Positions 47,991 through 56,887 are shown, numbered from the stretch's first letter. The stretch is DNA of 64,000 nucleotides from DASQPJ01 sp036268355 (GCA_036268355.1 DATAUG010000203.1:1-64000); one strand, 5' to 3'. The notes: generated by a model not told the origin, from the letters alone. Numbers and translations are program-made.

Positions 47991-49205
47991 CTACAAGGCC
48001 GGGTCGGCCGCCTCGAGTCTGCCCAGCGTGAGGGCGACACGCAGGGTGAACGCCGACCGGGAGTTCGTGGGTAGAGCTCCGGTGAGGTCGACCACACGGC
48101 GTAGTCGGTATCGGACGGTGTTCGGGTGGACGAACAACAACCGGGCGGTGGCCTCCAACGAGCCGGCGTGTTCGAGGAAGGTCGCCACGGTGTCCAGGAC
48201 GGCCGGGCCGGCGGCCACCAGCGGCCGGTAGATGTCCTCGATCAGCGCTCGTTTGGCCAACGTGTCGCCGATGATCGCCCGCTCGGCCAACAGGTCGTCG
48301 GCCGCGACCGGCCGTGGTGCATCCGGCCAGGCCGGCGCGGCCCGCAGCCCGGCCAGCGCCGCGGCGGCCGACCGGGTGGCCGACGCCAGTTCGGGCACGG
48401 CCGGGCCGACGACGATGGGCCCGGGGCCGAAGGCCGGCGCAAGGGCCTGGCCGGCCGGCCCGGGGTCCTCGACCCCGCCGACGACCACCACGAGGCGCTC
48501 GCCCTGCACGCCGACCAGCACGTTCAGATCCGTGTGCCGGCCGATCCGGTGCACCGCCTTGGCCATGACCGCCGGGTCGTGCTCGGTGGTGCTCCCGACT
48601 ATCACCGCGACCGGCCCGGGGCGCGTCCAACCCAGCGCGGAGACACGGGAGTGCAGCGCCTCGTCCGGCTCACCGCGCAGGATCGCGTCCACCACCGCGG
48701 CCTCCAGGCGCGCGTCCCACGCCCCACGGGACTCGGCGGCCTGCGCGTAGATCTGTGCCGCGGCGAAGGCCAGTTCCCGCGAGTAGTGCAGCAGGGCGGT
48801 CCGCAGCCAGTCCGCCTCACCGGGCGCGGCCAGCTCCTCGACGCGTCCCTCGAGCACGTCCACGGTCAGTCGGACCAGTTGGACGGTCTGCTGCAGGTTG
48901 ACCGCCCGGGTCATCTCCGGCGGGGCCGCCGAGAACACCTCGACCGGCAGGCGCGCGCCGCGGTCCGGGTCGTCCAGCCAGGCGGTGAAGTTCTCCACGC
49001 CGGCCTGCACGATCAAGCCGATCCACGACCGCTGCTCCGGCGGCAACGTCCGGTACCAGAGCAGGTCGCGGTGCATCCGGTCCAGGGCGGCCGTGCAGAT
49101 CAGCCCGGTCGCTTTGGTCACCCGGCGGACCGTGCGCGGGTGGTCGTGGGTCATCCGGGAGACCGCGGCCTCCGATGGACCACCGATGGCCCGGGGGCGT
49201 GCCAT
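47991..49205 (-). CDS. fasR: PucR/CdaR-type regulator FasR of fatty acid synthesis
   Basis: A 404-residue transcription factor. The N-terminal two thirds resemble the FasR sensory region (LICTAALDRMHRDLLWYRTLPPEQRSWIGL...GVENFTAWLDDP). The middle holds a GGDEF-like fold without catalytic motifs. The C-terminal HTH_30 is SLEATARLLFVHPNTVRYRLRRVVDLTG. In Streptomyces coelicolor FasR activates the adjoining fabD-fabH-acpP-fabF genes, and the same order is kept here. It is divergent from the PHP gene. Confidence 0.92.
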   Translation of the reverse strand: MARPRAIGGPSEAAVSRMTHDHPRTVRRVTKATGLICTAALDRMHRDLLWYRTLPPEQRSWIGLIVQAGVENFTAWLDDPDRGARLPVEVFSAAPPEMTRAVNLQQTVQLVRLTVDVLEGRVEELAAPGEADWLRTALLHYSRELAFAAAQIYAQAAESRGAWDARLEAAVVDAILRGEPDEALHSRVSALGWTRPGPVAVIVGSTTEHDPAVMAKAVHRIGRHTDLNVLVGVQGERLVVVVGGVEDPGPAGQALAPAFGPGPIVVGPAVPELASATRSAAAALAGLRAAPAWPDAPRPVAADDLLAERAIIGDTLAKRALIEDIYRPLVAAGPAVLDTVATFLEHAGSLEATARLLFVHPNTVRYRLRRVVDLTGALPTNSRSAFTLRVALTLGRLEAADPAL

Positions 49206-49252
49206 GGGTGAAGGTTAGTGTCGGGGCCGATCGGTTGGTGAAGGAGCCGGGC

Positions 49253-50332
49253 GTGACTGACCATGTCGGTGAAGGTCAGCGGGTGGGTGACCCGCTGGCG
49301 GATCTGAGCAGGATCGCGTTCCTGCTGGAACGGGCGCACGCTCCGACCTACCGGGTGCGCGCGTTCCGCAACGCCGCAGCGGTGATCGGGGCGCTCACCG
49401 ACGACGAGGTGGCGCGCCGTGCCCGCGACGGGACGCTGGAGGAGCTGCCCGGGGTCGGGCCGAAGACCGCCGAGGCGATCAGCCAGTCGTTGGCCGGGGC
49501 GGTCCCCGACTACCTTTCAGCGCTGCTCGCCGGGGCCCCGGCGGCGGTGGCGACCGGTGGTGAGTCGCTGCGCGCGGCGCTGCGCGGCGATCTGCACACC
49601 CATTCCGACTGGTCCGACGGTGGCAGCCCGATTGCGGAGATGGCGCGCACCGCCGCCGAGGTGATCGGGCACGAGTACACGGCGCTGACCGACCATTCGG
49701 CCCGGCTGACCGTGGCGAACGGGCTGACCGTCGACCGACTGCTTCGCCAGCTGGACGTGGTCGCCGAGCTGAATGCCGAGTTGGCCCCGTTCCGGCTGCT
49801 CACCGGCATCGAGGTCGACATCCTGGAGGACGGCTCGTTGGACGCCGACCGCGAACTGCTGGCCCGGCTGGACGTGGTCGTCGCCAGCGTGCATTCCAAG
49901 CTGCGGATGGGCGCGGAGTCGATGACCCGGCGGATGATCGCCGCGGTGGCCGACCCGAGCGTCGACGTGCTGGGGCACTGCACCGGCCGCATCGTGGGCA
50001 CCGACCCGGAGGGAAGGCGTGGCGGCCGGGGCGGGCGGCCGGAGTCGACCTTCGACGCCGAACTGGTCTTCGCGGCCTGCGCCCGGTTCGACGTGGCGGT
50101 GGAGATCAACTCCCGGCCGGAGCGTCGGGACCCGCCCAGTCGGCTGATCGAGTTGGCGCTCGAGTTCGGCTGCCGGTTCTCGATCGACAGCGACGCGCAT
50201 GCTCCGGGGCAGCTGGACTGGCAGGCGTACGGCTGCGCACGCGCGGCCGCCTGCGGCCTGACGCCCGATCAGATCGTCAACACCTGGCCGCTGGCCGACC
50301 TCCTCGCCTGGACCGGGCGGGCCTCGTCGTAG
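49253..50332 (+). CDS. PHP-domain protein (PolX-like C-terminal part)
   Basis: A 359-residue protein with two domains. An N-terminal helix-hairpin-helix region resembles DNA polymerase X (ADLSRIAFLLERAHAPTYRVRAFRNAA, then ELPGVGPKTAEAI). The PHP phosphoesterase has the metal ligands in RGDLHTHSDWSDGGSP, ALTDHSARLTVANGL, GIEVDILEDG, VASVHSKLRM, LGHCTGR and FSIDSDAHAPGQLD. The polymerase domain is absent. It probably hydrolyses nucleic acid or nucleotide phosphates. The GTG 49253 follows AAGGAG. The TAG stop codon overlaps the first palindrome of the 59-bp repeats. Confidence 0.85.
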   Translation: MTDHVGEGQRVGDPLADLSRIAFLLERAHAPTYRVRAFRNAAAVIGALTDDEVARRARDGTLEELPGVGPKTAEAISQSLAGAVPDYLSALLAGAPAAVATGGESLRAALRGDLHTHSDWSDGGSPIAEMARTAAEVIGHEYTALTDHSARLTVANGLTVDRLLRQLDVVAELNAELAPFRLLTGIEVDILEDGSLDADRELLARLDVVVASVHSKLRMGAESMTRRMIAAVADPSVDVLGHCTGRIVGTDPEGRRGGRGGRPESTFDAELVFAACARFDVAVEINSRPERRDPPSRLIELALEFGCRFSIDSDAHAPGQLDWQAYGCARAAACGLTPDQIVNTWPLADLLAWTGRASS

Positions 50333-50462
50333 GGGTGACACCCCCACGGCGGGTGGTTTCCGGCGTGTCGGGCGGCCGAGGTTGTTGCTGGGGGTGTCAC
50401 CCCCATGGCGGGTGGTTTCCGGCGTGTCGGGCGGCCGGGGTTGTTGCTGGGGGTGTCACCCC
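50332..50462. repeat. 59-bp palindromic repeat, locus B
   Basis: Three GGGGTG-N-CACCCC palindromes at 50332-50344, 50391-50403 and 50450-50462, each 59 nt after the last. The two spacers are nearly identical (GGCGGGTGGTTTCCGGCGTG, then GTTGTTGCTG). The repeat lies between the convergent PHP and DUF1906 genes. It is related to locus A at 8590-8662. Confidence 0.9.
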
Positions 50463-50473
50463 TTCGGACGGGG

Positions 50474-51784
50474 TCAGGCGCAGATCGGCAGCGCTCGGGT
50501 CGCTCGCGCGCCGGCACCGAGGTTGTCCGCGTCGACCCAGAACCCGTCGGGCAGCCGCAGCCAGCCGGGTCGGGCGATGTCCCGGCAGCTGACCCAGGCC
50601 AGTGCGCCCAGCGGCAATGTCCCGCCGGCCCGATTGCCGAAACCCGGGCCCATACGCGCGACGGCGCCGGCGGGGGCGATGACCGACTGCGGGTACGCGC
50701 AGTCCGGCAGCAGTTTGGCGACGCCGGCGGCGAGTTCCTGGTCGACCAGCCAACTGCCGGCTGTGAGCTCGTCCCAGACCTGACCGTCCCGGGCCCGGAT
50801 CTGGCAGACCACGTGTGCGATGCCTCCGGTGGGCAGTGAGCCGGCTCGAGGCGAGGCCAGGTTGGGCGCGTGGTGCGCCACCGGCCGCCGGCCGGTGATC
50901 TGGAACAGCGGCGCCACGGTCGCCACCGGTGCGTCCAGGTAGTCGGAGTCGATCTTCATGGTCACCCCGCCGTGGGTCTCCACATGATCGCCGCGGAACT
51001 GCTTGGCGCGTTGGTGTCCGGGCCAGCGGTTGTCGCCCACGCCGCGCCAGCCGGTCATCCGCGTCGTTCCGTCCCAGTGGCCGACCCACACGGCGTCGAT
51101 CCGGGTGTAGTCCGGGGAGGCGTAGCGGGCGGCGGCGTCGGCGACGCCGGAGTTGAGGTTGCCGTACATGCCGGACAGATAGCCGTGCCGGTGCAGGCCG
51201 CTGCTCCACCCGGACAGGTATTGCCCGACGGCGCGGGCGCAGTCGGGGGCGCCGACCCGATAGCTCTCCATGTCCGCGTAGATCGCGCTGCCGGGCCGCA
51301 GCCCCAGGGCCTGGGCCGCGGACACGGCGTGGTCGGCTTCGGTGGCGCCCTGCGAACGGGCTCGCTCAACTTGGATGGGCTTCTTGCGGCTGTTGTCGCG
51401 GCAGGGCGCCTGCAGGCCCAGGTCGATCGGCAGCAGACGCCAACCCCAGGAGCTGACCCGGGCGACCCAGTCGGCGCTCAGGTTGTTCTGCTTGCAGCCC
51501 CGGTTCTCCCCGCTCAGGTAGACGCCGATCGCGCGGTACTCCGAGGAGCGCCAGGCGTCCATCGTGGCCAGCGTCGGGGTCTCGCAGGTGTCGAACGCCA
51601 GGCCCTGGAACTGCGTCACCGAGGCGCCGAGCGGGTACACCGGACCGCTGTCCGCCGCGTTGCCCCGGGCTTGCGCCGAGGGACCGATCAGCACCGCCGC
51701 CGCACCACCGACCAACAGCAACACCGCGGCGAGCAGCGTCACCGCGCGATCGCGCCGGCGCGCGCCGCAGAGGTGACCCGCCAT
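50474..51784 (-). CDS. Secreted DUF1906 (glycoside hydrolase-like) protein
   Basis: A 436-residue exported protein. The signal peptide has a basic start (CGARRRDRA), a hydrophobic core (VTLLAAVLLLVGGAAAVLIG) and a likely cleavage after AQA. The DUF1906 domain, a TIM-barrel fold as in Rv2525c, spans about residues 50-280: FQGLAFDTCETPTLATMDAWRSS, IGVYLSGENRGC, SIYADMESY, GYLSGMYGNLNSG, and VWVGHWDG. A C-terminal SH3-like half follows (VCQIRARDGQVWDEL...FWVDADNLG). The role in the cell wall is inferred. The acidic DMES motif is in the position of a hydrolase active site. Confidence 0.87.
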   Translation of the reverse strand: MAGHLCGARRRDRAVTLLAAVLLLVGGAAAVLIGPSAQARGNAADSGPVYPLGASVTQFQGLAFDTCETPTLATMDAWRSSEYRAIGVYLSGENRGCKQNNLSADWVARVSSWGWRLLPIDLGLQAPCRDNSRKKPIQVERARSQGATEADHAVSAAQALGLRPGSAIYADMESYRVGAPDCARAVGQYLSGWSSGLHRHGYLSGMYGNLNSGVADAAARYASPDYTRIDAVWVGHWDGTTRMTGWRGVGDNRWPGHQRAKQFRGDHVETHGGVTMKIDSDYLDAPVATVAPLFQITGRRPVAHHAPNLASPRAGSLPTGGIAHVVCQIRARDGQVWDELTAGSWLVDQELAAGVAKLLPDCAYPQSVIAPAGAVARMGPGFGNRAGGTLPLGALAWVSCRDIARPGWLRLPDGFWVDADNLGAGARATRALPICA

Positions 51785-51907
51785 GGCGGCCTTCCGGTCG
51801 GTGGGACTGACCGGGCAAGCCTAGAGATCAAAGTTACGAATGTGACGGATGTGACTATCTGGCGCGTCCAATCAACCTCGCGCCGACCCGTAGCGTCCGG
51901 GCAAACA

Positions 51908-51937
51908 GTGTCCGGCCGAGCCCCGATTGCCGGACAC
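51908..51937 (-). terminator. aceE terminator
   Basis: GTGTCCGGC / GCCGGACAC (51908-51916 with 51929-51937), a 9-bp perfect stem with a 12-nt loop, 41 nt after the aceE stop codon on the - strand. Confidence 0.65.
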
Positions 51938-51977
51938 AAGTGTGGGGAGGGGCCGGCCGGCGACCGGTGTCGGCACC

Positions 51978-54731
51978 TCAGGTGTCGCCGCCCGCCTCGG
52001 TCGCGGTGGTCGCGGTGACGTCGGTGAGGTTGTAACGGTCGAGCGCTTCGCGGATCGTCTCGCGCTTGACCTCGCCACGGCGGGCCAGTTCGGACAAGGT
52101 CTGCACCACGATCGACTCCGCGTCGACCTTGAAGTGCCGACGCAGCGCGGCGCGGGTGTCCGAGCGGCCGAAGCCGTCGGTGCCCAGGACCGAGAAGTCG
52201 TTGTGCACCCAGCGGGCGATCTGGTCCGGCACCGCCTTCATCCAGTCGCTCACCGCGATGACCGGGCCCTGAGCGGACTCCAGAGCCTTGGCCACGAACG
52301 GAATCCGCGCAGGCTCCTCGGCGTGGAGCAGGTTGTGCACGTCGCACTCCAGCGCCTCACGGCGCAGCTCCGTCCACGAGGTGGCCGACCACACGCTCGC
52401 GGCCACGCCCCACTCCTCGGCCAGCCGTCGTTGCGCCTCCAACGCCCATTGCATGGCCGTACCGGAGGCCAGGATCTGGGCCTGTGGCGCCGTTTCCGGC
52501 AGCTGGGGGGCGACCCCGTAGCGGTACAGCCCCCGCAGGATGCCGTCGACGTCGACGTCCTCCGGCTCGGCCGGCTGCAGGTACGGCTCGTTGTAGACGG
52601 TCAGGTAGTAGAAGACGTCCTCCCCGTGCGGATGCTCCGCCGAGCTGCCGTACATCCGGCGCAGGCCGTCCTTGACGATGTGCGCGACCTCGAAGCTCCA
52701 CGCCGGGTCGTAGGCGACGCAGGCCGGGTTGGTCGAGGCGAGCAGCACCGAGTGGCCGTCCTCGTGCTGCAGGCCCTCGCCGTTGAGCGTGGTGCGCCCG
52801 GCGGTGGCACCGAGCATGAACCCGCGGCCCAGTTGGTCGGCGAATGCCCAGGCGGCGTCGCCGGTCCGCTGGAAGCCGAACATCGAGTAGAAGATGTAGA
52901 CCGGGATCATGTGCTCGGCGTGGGTGGCGTACGCGGTGCCCGCCGCGATCAGCGAACCCATCGCACCGGCCTCGCTGATGCCCTCGTGCAGGATCTGACC
53001 CTGCACCGACTCCTTGTAGGACAGCAGCATGTTGCGGTCCACCGCGTCGTAGCGCTGGCCGTGCGGCGAGTAGATCTTGGCGGTCGGGAAGATCGCGTCC
53101 AGGCCGAAGGTCCGGGCCTCGTCGGGGATGATCGGCACGAAGCGGTGGCCGATCTCCGGGTCCTTGATCAGGTCCTTGAACAGCCGGACGAAGGCCATCG
53201 TCGTGGCCACCGTCTGCTTGCCCGACCCGCTGCGCAACTCGCTGTAGACCGGATCGCCGGGCAGCTTGATCGGCTTGGGGTGGACGACCCGGCTGGGCAG
53301 GTAGCCGCCGAGCGCGCGACGGCGGTCCTGCAGGTACTGCACCTCCTCGGAGTCCGGTCCCGGGTGGTAGTACGGCGGCAGCTTCGCCTCCAGCGCGGAG
53401 TCGGTGATCGGCAGGTGCAGCCGGTCGCGGAACTCCGTGAGGTCGGCCTTGGTGAGCTTCTTCATCTGGTGGGTGGCGTTGCGGGCCTCGAAGCTCTTCA
53501 ACGTCCAGCCCTTGATGGTGTGCGCCAGGATCACGGTCGGCTGTCCGACGTGCTCCTGTGCGGCCTTGAACGCGGCGTAGACCTTGCGATAGTCGTGGCC
53601 GCCGCGCGACAGCTTCATCAGCTGGTCGTCGGTCAGGTGCTGCACCATCTTGCGCAGTCGGGTGTCCTTGCCGAAGAACGTCTCCCGGATGTACCCGCCG
53701 TCCTCGGTGGTGAACGTCTGGAACTGGCCGTCGGGGGTGGTGTTCATCGCGTTGACCAGCACGCCGTCGACGTCGGCGTGCAGCAGCGGGTCCCAGTCGC
53801 GGCCCCAGATCACCTTGATGACGTTCCAGCCGGCGCCGCGGAAGTAGCTCTCCAACTCCTGGATGATCTTGCCGTTGCCGCGCACCGGGCCGTCCAGCCG
53901 CTGCAGGTTGCAGTTGACCACGAAGGTCAGGTTGTCCAGCTCCTCACGGGAGGCCAGCCCGATCGCGCCGAGAGACTCCGGCTCGTCCATCTCGCCGTCG
54001 CCCAGGAACGCCCACACGTGCGAGCGCGAGGTGTCCTTGATCTGACGGTTCAACAGATAACGGTTGAACCTGGCCTGGTAGATCGCGTTGAGTGGCCCCA
54101 ACCCCATCGAGACGGTGGGGAACTCCCAGAAGTTCGGCATCAGCCGGGGATGTGGGTAGGACGGCAGCCCGCCGCCCGGGTTGGTCAGCTCCTGCCGGAA
54201 ACCGTCCAACTGACGCTCGGTCAGCCGGCCCTCCAGGAACGCCCGGGCGTAGATGCCCGGGGAGGCGTGGCCCTGGAAGAAGACCTGGTCTCCGGACTCG
54301 CCGCCGGTCTTGCCGCGGAAGAAGTGGTTGAACCCGACCTCGTAGAGGCTGGCGGAGGAGGCGTAGGTGGCGATGTGCCCGCCCACGCCGACGCCCGGTC
54401 GGTTGGCCCGGGAGACCATGATCGCGGCGTTCCACCGGATGAACGCCCGGATGCGCCGCTCGATGTACTCGTCGCCGGGGAACCACGGCTCGGCCTCGGT
54501 CCCGATGGTGTTTATGAAGTCGGTGCTGCGCAGGCCGGGCACGCCCACCTGGCGTTCCCGGGCCCGTTCCAGCAGACGGAGCATCAGATATCGGGCGCGG
54601 GCCCGGCCGGCCGTGTCGACCACGGAGTCCAGTGACTGGAGCCATTCCCGGGTCTCCTCGGGATCGACGTCGGGGAGTTGGGTGGGCAGCCCGTCGCTGA
54701 TCACAGAGAAACGTTCGCGTCCCGATGCCAC
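51978..54731 (-). CDS. aceE: Pyruvate dehydrogenase E1 component (homodimeric)
   Basis: Decarboxylates pyruvate with thiamine diphosphate and passes the acetyl group to the lipoyl E2. The 917-residue protein is near the family length. The TPP motif runs from FLGDGEMDEPESLGAIG to NCNLQRLDG. Substrate-site residues lie in GVGGHIATYASSASLYEVGFNHFFRG and HEDGHSVLLASTNP. The C-terminal domain ends LGTDGFGRSDTRAALRRHFKVDAESIV. The AceE-type chain is used by actinobacteria together with an OdhA/E2 complex; no E2 or E3 gene is nearby. It is divergent from the DUF3052 gene. Confidence 0.97.
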   Translation of the reverse strand: MASGRERFSVISDGLPTQLPDVDPEETREWLQSLDSVVDTAGRARARYLMLRLLERARERQVGVPGLRSTDFINTIGTEAEPWFPGDEYIERRIRAFIRWNAAIMVSRANRPGVGVGGHIATYASSASLYEVGFNHFFRGKTGGESGDQVFFQGHASPGIYARAFLEGRLTERQLDGFRQELTNPGGGLPSYPHPRLMPNFWEFPTVSMGLGPLNAIYQARFNRYLLNRQIKDTSRSHVWAFLGDGEMDEPESLGAIGLASREELDNLTFVVNCNLQRLDGPVRGNGKIIQELESYFRGAGWNVIKVIWGRDWDPLLHADVDGVLVNAMNTTPDGQFQTFTTEDGGYIRETFFGKDTRLRKMVQHLTDDQLMKLSRGGHDYRKVYAAFKAAQEHVGQPTVILAHTIKGWTLKSFEARNATHQMKKLTKADLTEFRDRLHLPITDSALEAKLPPYYHPGPDSEEVQYLQDRRRALGGYLPSRVVHPKPIKLPGDPVYSELRSGSGKQTVATTMAFVRLFKDLIKDPEIGHRFVPIIPDEARTFGLDAIFPTAKIYSPHGQRYDAVDRNMLLSYKESVQGQILHEGISEAGAMGSLIAAGTAYATHAEHMIPVYIFYSMFGFQRTGDAAWAFADQLGRGFMLGATAGRTTLNGEGLQHEDGHSVLLASTNPACVAYDPAWSFEVAHIVKDGLRRMYGSSAEHPHGEDVFYYLTVYNEPYLQPAEPEDVDVDGILRGLYRYGVAPQLPETAPQAQILASGTAMQWALEAQRRLAEEWGVAASVWSATSWTELRREALECDVHNLLHAEEPARIPFVAKALESAQGPVIAVSDWMKAVPDQIARWVHNDFSVLGTDGFGRSDTRAALRRHFKVDAESIVVQTLSELARRGEVKRETIREALDRYNLTDVTATTATEAGGDT

Positions 54732-55013
54732 GCGTGCCTACCTTCTTTCGACGTCAGCGCTTCTTCCGGCGGACCGCTGATCGAGCGGGTCCGAATGTGT
54801 GCTGTCCCTCCATCGTGGTCGGTCGCTCGCACCGGCGCATCTCTACCGTTGGGTAGCCAGGGGTGTGTTCGGTCATCCCCGCGCGCGTGTGTGTTCGGTC
54901 ATCCCCACTTCACACCAGGGACGCCACCTGCCCCAGGTACTTGCACTCCTGCTCCCGGCGCGGTGGACTACGGGCGTCCGCACGTGCAGGTGGCCGAGGG
55001 GGAGGGTTCTTCC
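54732..55013. other. Divergent intergenic region, aceE / DUF3052
   Basis: 282 nt with no convincing gene. It must hold the promoters for aceE (-) and the DUF3052 gene (+). It contains two identical 18-nt sequences, GTGTGTTCGGTCATCCCC, at 54863-54880 and 54889-54906, separated by 8 nt of alternating GC. These may be a regulator's direct repeat. Confidence 0.6.
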
Positions 55014-55445
55014 GTGAGCGCGAGCGCCGAGGGCGCCGCCGGGACCGCCCCGGGGCGCCTCGGGTTCAACCGCGGCCAGGTCGTCCAGGAACTCGGTTAC
55101 GACGACGACGTCGACCACGACCTGCGCGAGGCGATCCAGGACCACGTGGGCGCCGAGCTCGTCGACGAGGACTACGACGACGTCGCGGACGCCGTGCTGC
55201 TGTGGTGGCGATCGGGCGACGGGGACCTGGTCGACGCACTCGTGGACGCCCTGAGCTCCTTGGCCGACGGCGGGGTGATCTGGGTGCTGACGCCCAAGGC
55301 CGGCCGCGGCGGCCACGTCGAGCCCAGCGACATCGGCGAGGCCGCACCCACCGCCGGGCTGGCGCAGACCAGCCACGTCAGCGCCGCCCCGGACTGGTCG
55401 GGCACCCGGCTCGTGGCACCCAAGGCGGCCCGCAGCAAGCGGTGA
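55014..55445 (+). CDS. DUF3052 domain protein
   Basis: A 143-residue actinobacterial protein of unknown function. The start GTG 55014 follows GGGGGAGG. The conserved core is LGFNRGQVVQELGYDDDVDHDLREAI, DEDYDDVADAVLLWWRSGDGDLVDALVDAL and GGVIWVLTPKAGRGGHVEPSDIGEAAPTAGL, ending SAAPDWSGTRLVAPKAARSKR. The orthologue is commonly found next to aceE and ahpE, as here. The protein is acidic except for the basic tail. The stop region is copied in tandem downstream. Confidence 0.9.
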   Translation: MSASAEGAAGTAPGRLGFNRGQVVQELGYDDDVDHDLREAIQDHVGAELVDEDYDDVADAVLLWWRSGDGDLVDALVDALSSLADGGVIWVLTPKAGRGGHVEPSDIGEAAPTAGLAQTSHVSAAPDWSGTRLVAPKAARSKR

Positions 55446-55550
55446 ACCGGGGCCGACACCGGCCGCCGGGCGGGTAGCGCTGTAGTAAGCGGTGAACCGG
55501 GGCCGACACCGGCCGCCGGGCGGGTAGCGCTGCAGCAAGCGGTGACCCAT
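55437..55550 (+). repeat. 50-bp tandem repeat copying the DUF3052 stop region
   Basis: Two full 50-nt copies (55437-55486 and 55487-55536) and the start of a third (55537-). Each starts AAGCGGTGAACCGG, so the last codons and the TGA of the DUF3052 gene are repeated. The two full copies differ by two bases. The unit holds a hairpin-like GGCCGACACCGGCC. Confidence 0.85.
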
Positions 55551-55615
55551 TTCCAGTGCTGCTCGGCACGGCCCCGCGGCGCGCAGTCGGGAAACGTTGC
55601 ATTAGCGTGCACTGC

Positions 55616-56104
55616 ATGGCCTTGGAGGGGACCCCGGTCGAGATCGGCGATCACGCGCCCGAGTTCACGCTGCGCGACCACCACAACGTCGAGATCTCGC
55701 TGTCCACGATGCACGGCAGAGCCGTCCTGCTGGTGTTCTACCCCCTCGCCTTCACCGGGGTGTGCTCCGGCGAGCTGACCCTGATCCAGTCCGAGATCGC
55801 GGCATTCCAGAACGAGCGCACACAGGTTGTCGCGATCTCGGTGGACTCCCCGTACTCCCTGCGCGCCTTCGCCGACCGCGAAGGCCTGCAGTTCCCGCTG
55901 CTCTCGGACTTCTGGCCGCACGGCGCGGTGGCCCGCTCCTACGGCGTCTTCGACTCGGTCGCCGGGGTCGCCACCCGCGCCACCTTCCTCATCGACGCCA
56001 CCGGCGTGGTGCGCTGGAAGGTCCTGAGCGACCTAGGTCACCCCCGGAACCAGGCCGACTACCACGCCGCGCTCGCTAACCTCTACGCTGCCGAGTTCGC
56101 CTGA
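55616..56104 (+). CDS. ahpE: AhpE-type 1-Cys peroxiredoxin
   Basis: Reduces hydrogen peroxide and organic hydroperoxides. In the 162-residue protein the peroxidatic Cys is in YPLAFTGVCSGELTLIQSE. FPLLSDFWPHGAVARSYGVFD and RATFLIDATGVVRWKV are as in AhpE. No clear resolving cysteine is seen, consistent with a one-Cys enzyme reduced by mycothiol or mycoredoxin in actinobacteria. The ATG 55616 is 14 residues before IGDHAPEFTLRDHH. A tRNA gene follows 33 nt later. Confidence 0.93.
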   Translation: MALEGTPVEIGDHAPEFTLRDHHNVEISLSTMHGRAVLLVFYPLAFTGVCSGELTLIQSEIAAFQNERTQVVAISVDSPYSLRAFADREGLQFPLLSDFWPHGAVARSYGVFDSVAGVATRATFLIDATGVVRWKVLSDLGHPRNQADYHAALANLYAAEFA

Positions 56105-56137
56105 GCCAGCAATCCCGCTGCGCCCGGGCGGGCCCCG

Positions 56138-56209
56138 GGGCGCATAGCTCAGCGGTAGAGCACCTGCCTTACAAGCAGGGAGTCACTGGTTCGATCCCAG
56201 TTGCGCCCA
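56138..56209 (+). tRNA. tRNA-Val (anticodon UAC)
   Basis: A complete cloverleaf. The 7-bp acceptor stem is GGGCGCA / TGCGCCC (56138-56144 with 56202-56208), with discriminator A56209. D arm GCTCAGCGGTAGAGC; anticodon stem CCTGC / GCAGG with loop CTTACAA and anticodon TAC at 56170-56172; T arm with GGTTCGATCCC. The terminal CCA is not encoded. It reads GUA and GUG valine codons. Confidence 0.97.
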
Positions 56210-56230
56210 CTCCGAGAACATGCAGGCGCT

Positions 56231-56887
56231 CTATCGCGAACTGTGACGTGCTGCTACCAGGACGCCCCCGGTCCGGCAGTTGATTTTCCGGCCCGCCTTC
56301 TCGAGCGTGGGGCGGCAGCCCTCCAGGAAGCGATGGCCCAGCGGGGTCAGGATGCTGGCCAGCATCCCGACAGTCTTGGGCACACTCTTGCAGGTCGGGT
56401 TACCGTCGTGGAGCAGCTGTGCGGTGACCAGGATCGTCACGGACGTCGGGGTCTCGGTGACCGACGTGTTCGGTACGCCGTTGCACGAGCTGTCCTTGAT
56501 ATCCAGCCAGATCGCGCCGGTGGAGGCCTGGCCGAAGTTCCAGTCGTCGTAGACGGCCGTTTTGTCGAGATCCAGCGGGACCAGGCCTGGAATCGGCGCT
56601 GCGGATGCCGCTGCGCCCTTGGTCGCGGATGCCGCCCCGCCCTTGGTCGCGGACGGCGCCCCCGCCCCGGCGGAGCCGGCCGGGGCACCAGCTGACGCGG
56701 CGCTCGCGCCGGCCGAGGTGGCTACACCCGTGGGGGTGACCGCAGCGTCGGAGGCGATCGGCGCCGCCGCGGACTGCACGGCGGGCGCGGACGCCTGATC
56801 GGAGTGCGCAGGACCGCCGCAGCTCGAAAGCGCCAGGAACAGCATGGCAGCACCGGCCGCCGGGCCTGGTCCGGGTTTTCTCATCAT
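56231..56887 (-). CDS. Putative lipoprotein with Ala-rich linker
   Basis: A 218-residue exported protein, not recognised as a known family. The signal peptide has RKPG, a hydrophobic run (AAGAAMLFLAL) and a lipobox LSSCGG, so Cys23 would be lipidated. About 75 residues of Ala, Gly, Ser and Thr follow, including the repeated ATKG(G/A)AAS. The C-terminal domain (about 95-218) is WNFGQASTGAIWLDIKDSSCNG...LVTAQLLHDGNPTCKSVPKTVGML and carries 4 cysteines, possibly two disulfides. The start ATG ATG follows GGGAGGACGCAG. It lies next to the ferritin-like pair but 197 nt away. Confidence 0.75.
   Translation of the reverse strand: MMRKPGPGPAAGAAMLFLALSSCGGPAHSDQASAPAVQSAAAPIASDAAVTPTGVATSAGASAASAGAPAGSAGAGAPSATKGGAASATKGAAASAAPIPGLVPLDLDKTAVYDDWNFGQASTGAIWLDIKDSSCNGVPNTSVTETPTSVTILVTAQLLHDGNPTCKSVPKTVGMLASILTPLGHRFLEGCRPTLEKAGRKINCRTGGVLVAARHSSR

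Noticed and set aside
50332..50462. CRISPR-like array at the 59-bp repeats
   Set aside because: Spacers are nearly identical to each other and the palindromes are only 13 nt, so it is a tandem repeat.
54678..55013. N-terminal extension of the DUF3052 gene to 54678
   Set aside because: It would run through aceE and the promoter repeats; the GTG 55014 has a ribosome binding site and gives the usual family length.
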